NCBI GenBank assembly: GCA_947359465.1
Contig: OX375879.1
Coordinates: forward strand, 95,676,271 to 95,740,270
From: Metellina segmentata
Lineage: Eukaryota > Arthropoda > Arachnida > Araneae > Tetragnathidae
DNA length: 64,000 bases
Direction of reading: 5' to 3'
Below the pieces are notes generated by a model. It was not told the origin of the DNA. It saw only the letters and a list, made by a program, of their open reading frames with translations, and ran no database searches. The position numbers and the translations under genes are program-made. Below are positions 11,833-21,056 of the stretch, piece after piece. Positions within the stretch are counted from its first letter, which is position 1. Every line of letters begins with the position of its first letter.

Positions 11833-14800
11833 ATGAGTAAGGAGAGCGAAATTTTGGTTGCCGCCTTGGAAGTCCGCCCGGATCTCGTGAGCGGAAAACT
11901 CGGTGGTGCTTATTCCACTCTAGCTGATCAGCGTAAAGGGTGGAATGATGTTGCCGTCGAGCTAAATGCTTGCGGGTCTGGGCGAACGGAGAGGGTAGGC
12001 AGCGATGCCAAAAAGAAATGGACAGATTTGAAATATCGTGTTAAGAAAAAGGGTGCAGTGCTAGCTAAATCCCGTTCCCAGACTGGAGGGGGAGAGCCCA
12101 TAACAGAAAAATTGACTCTCTTGGAGGACAGAGTGCTAAATTTAATTGGGCCAAGTTGCTATGAGGGCGCAGTTGGCCTCTCATTTGATACGGCCTATGC
12201 TCAGTTGGCGGTAAGTTTTTTTTTAGCATTTCGTTAAATTTAATTTTTTAACTTCACCTTTATGAAATGTGTATTTATAAGTAATCCTTTTTTAATTTGT
12301 TTTGCAGGCTCCATTTCCATCTCAACCTCCAGTAAAAGAGAACTTTCAGACAGTAGTGAGTTCACATTTCCATTTTAAATCTCATATAAAGCTATCTATT
12401 GAACAGTTAGAAAAAATTGTATTGATTAATGCAAACATTTGCCCCCTTTTTTTTGACAAAAATGGGTGGAAAATAATTTTATTACACTGACTGATAGATT
12501 ACCTTCTCTGGTAGTTGCATGATCCCGCACTCATAAAAATTCTAAGGTTTCTGGCTAAAGAACCGATTTAGGTGAAGAAATCTTCTGAGCCACTTACGAC
12601 ACGTAGCACACTCACTGTGCACAACACATACCTTTTACAAAGAATTCTTGCCTTTTCGGAAACAAAGAATTTGTCGAAAATGCTCTTTATTTATATGCCA
12701 TTTTTAATGCTTAACAAAATTTAAAAAGCACAATAAAAAAAACTTTTTTTCTTCAAGTACTCGCTGAAATTCCTTTTATCAAACAACATCAAAACTTTAC
12801 ACATGTAAAGTACTCTTTGTTAACACTTCACCATCGAGTGGCAAAAACTGAACGAACTTTTGCCTCCACCCAATTAACTACTGGTTTGAAAAAAAAAATT
12901 ATTTGCCAGGCTCATAAGTAATTATTAATACTTTTTTTCTTACAGGCTCCAGTAAGTTCATGTCAACCAATGATTTTTAAAGAAATGGACATAACCATGA
13001 AGGATTCTCTTTCAGATAGTACGTACTTCCTTTGATTTTAAAATAAAATTTCCTTGGTTCTTGTATAACAGATTTTTTTTACTGAATGTTTTCATTTCAA
13101 ATTTATTTCAATATATTTTCATTACATGTGTATTTTGTAGCAATAAAAGCTTGAAACAAATCTTTTTCATTAAAAAAAATTCTTTTACATTTGCCTTTTT
13201 TACACATGTTCTTCAGGAACATGTAATTAACTTAAAATGGAATATTTTAATAAAATGTTGTTTTAAATCATACTTGATATTTTGCTTGGCTATAAACATT
13301 AATATTGATTTGTGTATCAATGATATTTGACCTGTACTTATGATGAAATTTCTTTTCTAGGCATGTCAGAAATACCCGAAAGAAGCATAAGTGCTAAATT
13401 TTCCTCTAGTAAGTAGTTTTGTATTAACTTGTGAAACTTACAAAACTCGCATAGCTCTGCATTTAAGCTTTTTATTCGCTGATTTCTATTGAAGGCCAGC
13501 ACACATTCCACTTTGTATTATTTAATCCACTACTTACTAAACTATTCTCGATATATACATCCATACAATCTATTTTGCATTAAACGCACCTGCTGTAAGA
13601 AAAACTACACAAGTTTATACTTTACTGACTACTACATAAGTTATTTTAAGTGATTTTAAATTACCTATAAGTTTATTTACATGTTTGTAAATGTAGTTTA
13701 TTTAAGACTTCTCAGAGGTGCATCTGATTTATTTCTGGATGATAATTCTCGTCCACGTCGAGCAAACCTCGTTGACAAATTCTTTGAAAATGAAGCCATC
13801 GAGCAAATAGTCTGCCCATCAAAATCTCCTTATATTTCTGAACTTTCCTTGTCATATATTATTGGCATTTTTATGGTTTCATGCTAGTTTTATATCATAT
13901 GCAGTGTTCTTATTTTCCCCTTTGTATTTATGTGTTATGGCTCATTCCATGCAAATTCGTAAAATTACAGTTGTTTCCGAGAAATCCGTGATTCTATGCA
14001 TGTTAAAGATAATTTTGGACACCAGTGTATTATACCGAAACAATTTTACTAGCCACTGCTTGTGCCAGTTGCTTTTGTGGGGTTATTGGTTTGCAAACCA
14101 AATGGGAATTTGTAGCCTATTGGATAACAGCCATAACGACATTGCCCATGGAGTTGGTGCTTTTTCATTTCCGAAGGAAGAAAGAACGGTAAAAAAACTA
14201 TTAAATTCATTTTAAAATATTCTAGACTGAATTTTAAAATTTGCAGTTACCCAAAAAATTTTGACTACCTGTGTGCCAAATCTCATTACTGTGCCATAGA
14301 TTCATCAGAACTTTGTAGGCAGAAAACAAACACTTCTTTTTATAATAGTAGAGATGAAATACTTGTCGTTTCATTTTTATTGATTAAATATTATCTTTAG
14401 CATAAAAAAATCTGATTATTAAGTTTTATCAATGCTTCCACTAAGCCTAAAGTCCAATGTGTATAAAGCATTAATAATATTGTAACTTTTTGTGTGTTTA
14501 TTTTAATCATTAACAAGTCCTTTAGCTCAGGAGAGCAAAAAATATGTGATAGTTTTAGAAAGTTTCTCAGACACAACCCACATGATTTAAAAAATTGCAT
14601 AATTCTTATCAAGTCTTTAATATTTTCAGAAACATCAACACCCAGGGTCATCAGACATAGGATAAAGAAGAGGAAAATGAATGAGGATCCTATTCACGAA
14701 TTAATTAGATTGAAGAAAGAGTCTCTGACTATGAAGTCAGAGGCTCACAAGAGTCAATTAGAAATGATCGAACTGCAGAAAAAGACTTTAGAGCAAAATG

Positions 14801-14925
14801 CAGAATTAATTGAGCTGCAAAAAAAAAATTTGGAGGCTTCTGCAGATCTAAGGGAACAACAATTTGTTCTTTTAGAACAAAATCAAAAAATTATAAGTTC
14901 AATTAGTGAAATAATAAAGAAATAA
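11833..14925 (+). CDS. Harbinger Myb/SANT-like DNA-binding partner protein (5 exons, 280 aa)
   Basis: Exons 11833-12210, 12308-12355, 12946-13018, 13361-13408 and 14630-14925 join with matching phases and GT-AG borders into 281 codons with no internal stop. Exon 1 encodes a Myb/SANT-like domain of the NAIF1/MSANTD type: ILVAALEVRPDLVSGKL at the first helix, the tryptophan in RKGWNDVAVELN, and KKKWTDLKYRVKKK as recognition helix. The last exon carries a basic stretch (HRIKKRK) and a long coiled coil with heptads such as MIELQKKTLEQNAELIELQ. In Harbinger systems this second protein binds DNA, brings the transposase into the nucleus and helps it to the ends (family knowledge). The start at 11833 was chosen because the domain begins directly after it; a frame upstream to 11758 lacks domain character. 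Confidence 0.88.
13681..13840 (+). pseudogene. Tc1-like transposase fragment inside a Harbinger intron
   Basis: The frame reads RGASDLFLDDNSRPRRANLV and then DKFFENEAIEQIVCPSKSP, matching the region around the second catalytic Asp of Tc1 transposases (LMDDN-RPHRA-LVD-FLE). Only about 55 residues remain. It is a relic that lies in intron 4 of the Myb/SANT-like gene. Confidence 0.6.
14085..14345 (+). repeat. Palindrome-bearing repeat, degraded copy
   Basis: It contains GGTTTGCAAACC, an A-CGACATTGCCCATGG-like block, TTTCCGAAGGAAGAAAGAAC and the tail GACTACCTGTGTGCCAAAT ... AACACTTCTTTTTATAATAG. The same blocks, in the same order, appear at 15800-16235, and the tail alone at 36525-36615. It lies in intron 4 of the Harbinger partner gene. 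Confidence 0.45.
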
Positions 14926-15094
14926 AAATAATTCTGAATTTTGTCTTGATTCATATTAGAAGCATACATTCTTTCTACCTACAAACTGCTGTTACTTGCA
15001 CGTTTCACAAGTTTTAGCATAGAATAGAGAGAAATCTTAATTACACAATACAATTTTTTAAGTATAGTACAAAATTTTATTAAAATTGTAATAT

Positions 15095-17767
15095 TTAATG
15101 GTTTAAATAAAAATTCCGAGCAAGGCGATCCCTTATTTGGGATGCCTGTATTCGCAGCCTCATTTGAGTAGCTGAAGAATCAATTGTATAGGGTTCTTGG
15201 TCATCCAAGTCTTCATTTTCAATTTCTTCTTCATCTGGCAACTGAACGTTGCGGAGTATACAAATATTGTGCAGCACTGCAGTTGCCAATACAATGCTAC
15301 AAATTTTCTCTGGCTTATACAGTAAAACACCTCCCGATTCATGAAGGCAACGGAATCTAGACTTTAAAAGTCCGTTGCATCTCTCGATTACCGTCCTGGA
15401 ACGACGTAATCGAACATTAAAATGCTCTTCGGCAGGTGTTGTAGCATTGCCGTATGGTGTCATCAGCCATGGTTCCAGTGGGTAACCACTGTCACCAAGG
15501 AGAAAGTTTTCCCTTTCTCCATGCTGTAATAGCTGCCTCAGGCCACTTAAATTCCAAATAAAGGAATCGTGGGTGCTGCCTGGCCATCTTGCCACCACAT
15601 TCAAAATTTTCATATTGACATCACAAACCTAAAAATGATAATCGTATTTTAAAAAGAGTTAATGTAAATAATTGAGGACAGAAAATTTATTAAATTCTTG
15701 CACATAAATTTTAAAAAAAATTAAGATAGTGAACTTATATCAGCCAAGTAGTTATGTTATGAATCTGAACCAATGAGCAATGAGCTACTGTAAATTTTTT
15801 AACACTAACTACTGCGTGGCCAGCACGACAAAGCCCGCGAGAGTTCTTTTCATGGGGTCAGATTCAGGTGTGACCACTGCTCGCCAACCCCCAGTGATTA
15901 CTACATATTCCCATTTGGTTTGGTTCGCAAACGAACTCCGCAGGCAACACCATGATGGCCTCGAAGTGGCTATCATAAACAACATAAATCAAAACACGCT
16001 TGAATTGGAAAACTCAGTCACATTCCGGAGAGAAGGACGAAGGGTGAAAAAACTATAAATTACTTTTTAAAAGTTATAGATTATAAATTTTAAAGCTTGG
16101 GCTTGAAACAAAAATTGCAAAAAATTAAGACTACCCATATGTCAAATTTTTATTACTGTAAATGCCATAGATACATCAGGGCACTACATAAATACAAACA
16201 AACACTTCCTTTTACAATAGAGAAGTTTGGCTGCTTTTTTTTTCCAAGTTTTAATAATCTACATATTGTAAGTGAAACCATTTTTCTACAAATTTGTTTC
16301 ACGCAACACTATTTTTAAAATTTTATACTTTAATCACATCTAACCATGTTATCCAGTCAATGTTAATTAAACTATCTACCTTCAAAAATTAGAATATTGA
16401 GGAAAACAAAGCACTTTTTATACAAGCAATACTATAAGAATAAGAATTTTACTCACCAACTGCACATTGATGGAAAACTGGCTTTTGCGATTCAAATATG
16501 TGAACCAGTCATCTCGGTTGGGTTTTTGCATTTGAATATGCGTGCAGTCTATCACGCCCACAACATTTGGGAAAGCATGTTGTTGGTAGAATGCCCGCTT
16601 ATTTGCATTGCACTCATCTACAGTTGTAGGAAAGTGTATGTACGCAGCATTTTTCCTTGCAAGTGCATCACAAACTCTGTGGAGATTTCTGCTAACAGTA
16701 GATTGTGATAACAACACAAAATTGTCATCAGCTATCACTGTTTGAAAGGAACCTGAGCCCATGAGTCTCAATGCAGACAACACCTAAAAATTGAAATTTA
16801 ATTTTAGAAACAAGTGTGGATATTCAAATTTGTCAACTCAATCACTAGAAACAATTTTTCACTTCTGTTTTCAGTTCTTTGAGATAATGTATTAATGCAT
16901 GCCATAGAGAGTGTAGACAAGCAGTTAAAAATACAAAATGAAAACCATGTCAACTGAATCAAATAAACCGCTAAAAAAGTGTACTTTTGTCATTTGCAAC
17001 CCAGAGGTAATTCTTGCCTCATTCAATTACCATTTCTAATTTGATACAACGCATTGAATATTAGAACATTTTTTTCCTGATGGTTCTGACAGGTTATAAT
17101 TATTTGTGTGACAAGATACATCATGTCAAATAAAGAATCTTCAAATCTTGTAGGACCAAGACAAAATGCAGTGTAGGAAATATGACCCAAGTCCGAAATG
17201 CTATTGATAAGTGCATAGAACATTGAGTAAGCACTAATAAAACGCAGGAAAATATTTATTATCTAAAAAAACACTCAAAGAGTATCTCACCAGAGTATCC
17301 CCCAGTGAGAGAGTGAACAATGGAATACAAAAAGCAGAAAAAAACATTCTGTACTCAAACAAGTTGTTTTTTTATATTTTAAAAGTGACTGACCATGTTT
17401 TTTGTACTTGTGTGTAACGCGTTTTCCGGCGAAATATTTATTTTTACACTCGAAGTTCCTTTTTATACTTTTCAAACAACAGCCCTAATGCTTTATTAGT
17501 ATTTTACAAGCACTAATAAAACGAGGGAAAATATTTATTATCCACAAAACACTCAAAATGCATAGAACTGCTTACCTGTATTTCTACAGAATATCCATTC
17601 GTGCAACGTTGCAAATCATCTTCGAGAAAATCGCAGATGTGCAGGAAAGTCTCTCTATCCACACGGTATCTGCGACAAAACTCTCTGTCGTTCATATCCA
17701 GAGGATTTCCTCGAAACCCTAAATACCGAGGAATTCTCCTTCTTGAAAGTAGGACGTAATCGGCCAT
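15095..17767 (-). CDS. HARBI1-like DDE transposase (3 exons, 350 aa)
   Basis: Exons on the minus strand are 17767-17576, 16783-16457 and 15628-15095. All are phase 0 with GT-AG borders and sum to 351 codons including stop, close to the ~350 residues usual for HARBI1. The N-terminal part (DREFCRRYRVDRETF) is the helix-turn-helix-like region. The DDE_Tnp_4 catalytic core is complete: first Asp in GVIDCTHIQM, second Asp in LLGDSGYPL, and Glu in RSRTVIERCNGLLK; VCDVNMKILNVVARWPGS and HDSF are also classic family text. It would cut and paste the element together with the Myb/SANT-like partner. Start at 17767 gives MADYVLLSRRR. No disabling change is seen. Introns carry later repeats (15.8-16.2 kb). 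Confidence 0.93.
15800..16235 (+). repeat. CTAGCCACT-family repeat, longest copy
   Basis: Head GCGTGGCCAGCACGACAAAG, middle GGTTTGGTTCGCAAACGAAC (a decayed palindrome), GCAACACCATGATGGCCTCG then AAGTGGCTAT, and a tail ending AAACACTTCCTTTTACAATA. This copy joins the short head module seen at 47450, 48877 and 58503 with the tail seen at 14.3 and 36.5 kb. It is an intronic insert of the Harbinger transposase gene. Family not recognised; Helitron-like or MITE are options. Confidence 0.5.
17230..17559. repeat. 51-base direct duplication in transposase intron 1
   Basis: GCACTAATAAAACG followed by an A-rich stretch and ACACTCAAA occurs at 17230-17280 and again at 17509-17559, about 279 bases apart. 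The right copy lies just inside the 5' splice site of intron 1 (exon border at 17576). A local segmental duplication is the simplest reading. Confidence 0.6.
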
Positions 17768-18425
17768 GTTGTGAGGAAAGCTAGAGAAACTACGAGAGAA
17801 AATGATCAGATCGAGCGTACTCGCGGCGCGGAGAGGAGTCGAAAGTTCTCGAGCAGTGAATCGAGTTGACACGCTCGAGTCGTTTCAGTTGACTTGAAAC
17901 ATCGGCGATAAGCCGCGGCCAATAGGGTATCGAGGCGATATGATCGAAAAATGTTGCAGTTGAATCTGGCCCTAAATTCGCTCAAATACGAGTTCGCACA
18001 GACATGCTTCTGTCGTATGTTTTGTGTCTCATGCTTCTCCAATGAGTGCCCGGGGGTTGGTCCACAGGCGCCTCAATCCCATGATAGTACTTTACGCAAG
18101 TCCAACTTGATTGGCTAATCGGATCACATGACCTAGATACGTATGTCATGAGAATTTTTCTGTTGGCGATTTATCTCTTCCTTTGTGCTTTCTTCTTTTC
18201 TTTTCAGATCCATGGCTATGGGTGGGTAGAGGTGGGAGCCGAAAATTGTATCCTTTTATTATATAAGTTAGTGTTTTATGTATGCTTTTTGTTACATCAG
18301 AATGGTCCTAAGCCAGCGGTGGATACGACACCATCATCCTAAAGCAAAGGGGACGGCAGAGGGGCGGAAAAATATCAGCTGGTAGTGAGTTCAGGAGTGG
18401 TTCTTAGATTATTTATGTAAAATGT

Positions 18426-18590
18426 ATGGGACCTAATCGTGCCGTTAGAACACCAAAACACAACACAGTTTTACAGTTTCCAGGGTTGAAACGTCTTGCA
18501 AAATTAGGTCTGAAAGCTGATCCTGAAGAGACATGGAATCTACAAGACTACACAGTACCCTTTTTCAAAAAAATTTTCTACAGACAGTAA
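18426..18590 (+). CDS. Short open frame, 54 aa, protein-like but unassigned
   Basis: The frame begins MGPNRAVRTPKHNTVLQFPG and continues KRLAKLGLKADPEETWNLQD with a C-terminal YTVPFFKKIFYRQ. Its composition is balanced and unlike the AT-driven frames around it, which suggests a real exon or a fossil of one. I recognise no family. A second frame just upstream (18148-18342) starts with a hydrophobic segment but has no supporting feature. No splice context was established. Confidence 0.25.
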   Translation: MGPNRAVRTPKHNTVLQFPGLKRLAKLGLKADPEETWNLQDYTVPFFKKIFYRQ

Positions 18591-18599
18591 CATTAAAAA

Positions 18600-19070
18600 T
18601 AGCTAATGACTTTTTTTCAGCTTATATTATTAAATTGAATCCAATAAAAAAAAAGTCAGTTTAGCAAGGACCATGATTTTAAAATTTAAAAAAATTGAAA
18701 TTTTAGAAGTTTTTAAAACTTTTATAAAATATTCAATTTTTAATATTTTTTAGTTATTTCAAGTGATTTATATTTCTTGGATAATTGGGAACAAAAGTTA
18801 GTATGGAATTGACCATCAGTCTCATTGTTGAATTTTAATAATTATTTTTGTAGCTAAACCTAAAAAAAAGCATGAAAATTCTAAAAATATCAACTTTGAC
18901 ATTTAAAAAAAAAAAAATTCAATATTTTTATTTATTTTGGTTAGCTAGTAATGAGACTCAGAAGAGAACGCAGAACATAAACTTCTTACCCCCTTTGTGT
19001 AATGCTCTTGGGGGAAAAGACGTATAAAAGTGGGGGGAGCACATTATTTATGTCGTATCCTCATGATGGA
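18600..19070. other. AT-rich stretch, nothing recognised
   Basis: Dominated by A/T runs (poly-A at 18907-18918 and several TTTTTA blocks). No gene or repeat ends found. Confidence 0.3.
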
Positions 19071-19074
19071 GTGA

Positions 19075-19172
19075 TGTACAGATTTTGGAGTGTTGGGTGG
19101 CCAGTTCAGGGGTGACATCGTCACCTGACCGTGGTTCAAAATTACGTGTTGTCCTCGGATCTTTCCCTTGGG
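19075..19172 (+). mobile_element. SINE fragment, right part broken by a hAT-like end
   Basis: GTGATGTACAGATTTTGGAG through TTCAAAATTACGTGTTGTCC and GGATCTTTCCCTTGGGG matches the body of the SINE at 3550. At 19173 the match stops at CAGTGGTCGGCAAACTC, which resembles the hAT terminus seen at 38130 (CAGGGCTCGGCAAACT), followed by a poly-C run. The other hAT end was not found. Confidence 0.5.
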
Positions 19173-19710
19173 GCAGTGGTCGGCAAACTCAATAGTCCCT
19201 CCCCCCCCCCCTCAAAAAAAAAAGACTAAAAGATCAGCAGAAAACGATTAAGATTTCTTTTAAGAGACAAATTTATTTCAAGAACCATGTTTTTAAGAGT
19301 CGGTTTAAACTAGCTACTACCATCAAATAAAAAACCAGATTTCATAATAATAATAATCTTATTTATTGACAAAAAAAATGTTTTACATTAAAATATGACG
19401 ACACACGCATTCAATGCGAAACTTGCATTTCCTTGGAAATTTTGGATCAGTCAGATTTGTATGGCGTTGTTTTTAATTTCAAGAAGGATTCCAGGATGAA
19501 TTATGCAATGGTAAACAAGTATCTCGTGATTAACTTTTTCCTTCAAAATAGAAACAATACCTTTTTTTTTATTCTTGTCCTGCTTTTTGCCCATCTATTG
19601 AAATTGAAACAATTTTATCGTGTGGAATTGATGTTTCTACATGCATTCAATGACAGCATTTGCAATACCTTCGACTTTCTGTGGCAATAATCCTAAAAGT
19701 TCTTCTTTAG

Positions 19711-19893
19711 GTAATTGTAATTTTACTTAACGTCGTACTAGAGCAACACAACGGGCTATTGACGACGGTCCGGGATCAGTTCCTTAAGGGAAAGATCCGA
19801 GGACAACACCTCGTAATTTTGAACCACGGTCAGATGACGAAGCAACATCTGAGCTGGCACCCCACTCTCCAAACTTCCACATCAACCCAACGT
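19711..19893 (-). mobile_element. SINE, 5'-truncated, minus orientation
   Basis: Reading the minus strand gives CGTTGGGTTGATGTGGAAG, TTCAAAATTACGAGGTGTTG and TCTAGTACGACGTTAAG, so it is the body and tail of the same SINE without its tRNA head. It pairs as an inverted repeat with the copy at 20133-20336. Confidence 0.8.
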
Positions 19894-20132
19894 GACCAAA
19901 CAGTGGTAACTAATTTTTTTAGAATTTCTGCCTTGTTCTTAAAATTCCAGAATAGCTCTTCGGATGTCACAAATTTTAATGTATTCATCGTCTGTGAATG
20001 GTTTGCCTCTCTTAGCAATCTCTTGACTAACAATAAAATTTGCAATATTAACATTGTTGGAAGATTGCATCTAATAATTAAATACAGAACTTGATTTTTC
20101 TCGACTCTTCTGACGTTCCTCAACTCATCACC
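19894..20132 (-). pseudogene. hAT transposase fragment (ZBED5/GTF2IRD2-like)
   Basis: On the minus strand, with frame changes, NVNIANFIVSQEIAKRGKPF can be followed by TDDEYIKICDI and FKNKAEILKKL, a region found just before the catalytic domain in hAT proteins of the ZBED5/GTF2IRD2 kind. Only ~75 residues survive and frameshifts are present. It lies exactly between two oppositely oriented SINE copies. Confidence 0.5.
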
Positions 20133-20336
20133 AAAAGTCCTCACGTTGGGTTGGTGTGGAAGTTTGGAGAGTGGGGTGCCAGCTCAGGTGTTGCTTCGTC
20201 ATCTGACCGTGGTTCAAAATTACGAGGTGTCGTCCTCGGATCTTTCCCTTAAGGGATTGATCCCGTACCGTCGTCAATAGCCCGTTGTGTTGCTCTATTA
20301 CGACGTTAACTAAAATTACAATTACCATTACCTCGC
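20133..20336 (+). mobile_element. SINE, 5'-truncated, plus orientation
   Basis: Starts AAAGTCCTCACGTTGGGTTG and ends AATTACAATTACCATTACC; it matches the body of the SINE at 3550 but lacks the tRNA-like head. Long match to the minus-oriented copy at 19711-19893. Confidence 0.85.
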
Positions 20337-20404
20337 ATCACTGGGGATATTTATTGCCAGCATTTAGTCGAATTCGATTCATGACAGATCCGCACTCAAG
20401 TGAC

Positions 20405-20622
20405 TAAAGAGTGTGCACGTTTAATCTGTCGTGTTCTCAAATATAGGCGTGGTGTGGAAGTTTGGAGAGCGAGGTGCCAGCTCAGGTGTGACATTATCAT
20501 CTGACCGTGGTTCGAAATTACGTGTCCGCGGATCTTTCCATTGAGGGATTGATAACGAACCGGCGTCGAAAACCCGTTGTGTTATTCCAGTGTGACGTTA
20601 ATTAAAATATCTACCTACCAGA
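20405..20622 (+). mobile_element. SINE, diverged copy
   Basis: GTGGTGTGGAAGTTTGGAGA, GACCGTGGTTCGAAATTACG, GGGATTGATAACGAACCGG and TGTGACGTTAATTAAAAT align with the SINE body. It is more diverged than its neighbours and ends CTACCTACC rather than ACCATTACC, as does the 60 kb copy, so a subfamily is likely. Confidence 0.7.
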
Positions 20623-20660
20623 TCCAATGTTAACTTATATGCTTATTAATATGAAAAAAT

Positions 20661-21049
20661 GCCGACCAACCTCTATAGTGGTAAAGGTGTTAGCCTCTAG
20701 ATCGGAAGGTTCCTGGTTCGAATGCGGGTCCGAGCATTGATGTTTGTATGCGTATGGTGTAGAGGCGGCTGATGCACCTTACATCTGTCGTGGCCGAAAG
20801 TCCTCACGTTGGGTTGATGTGGAAGTTTGGAGAGTGGGGTGCCAGCTCAGGTGTTGCTTCGTCATCTGACCATGGTTCAAAATTACGAGGTGTTGTACTC
20901 GGATCTTTCCCTTTAGGGACTGATCCCGGACCGTCGTCAAGCACGTTGTGTTGCTCTAGTGCGAAGTTAACTAAAATTACCATTACTCGGAACGTCATCA
21001 AGCCCGTTGAGTTGCTCTAGTACGACGTAAACAAAAATTACCATTACCC
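20661..21049 (+). mobile_element. tRNA-derived SINE, full length with duplicated 3' module
   Basis: The head GCCGACCAACCTCTATAGTG and box B (GGTTCGAATGC, one base off) match the copy at 3550. The 3' module (CCCGTTGTGTTGCTCTAG ... AATTACCATTA) is present twice, ending near 20985 and at 21049. Flanks ATGAAAAA at about 20651 and 21050 look like a target duplication. Confidence 0.8.
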
Positions 21050-21056
21050 ATGAAAA

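Larger units (their letters stand above)
11561..17972. mobile_element. PIF/Harbinger DNA transposon, apparently autonomous
   Basis: Both ends carry GGGCCAGATTCAACTG followed by AAC or CAAC in inverted orientation (19 of the first 20 bases match), and both are flanked by TAA (11558-11560 and 17973-17975), the 3-bp target duplication of PIF/Harbinger. Inside, two intact spliced genes converge: a Myb/SANT-like DNA-binding partner on the plus strand and a HARBI1-like DDE transposase on the minus strand, 169 bases apart stop to stop. GATCGA-type motifs cluster just inside both ends (11583-11660; 17800-17815; 17931-17947) and could be protein-binding sites (inference). Older repeats sit in the introns. 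Autonomy is inferred from intact frames, not shown. Confidence 0.93.

Noticed and set aside
20772..21020. 82-codon frame VVAESPHVGLMWKFGEWGAS
   Set aside because: Translation of the SINE body; the same peptide type appears in every SINE copy.
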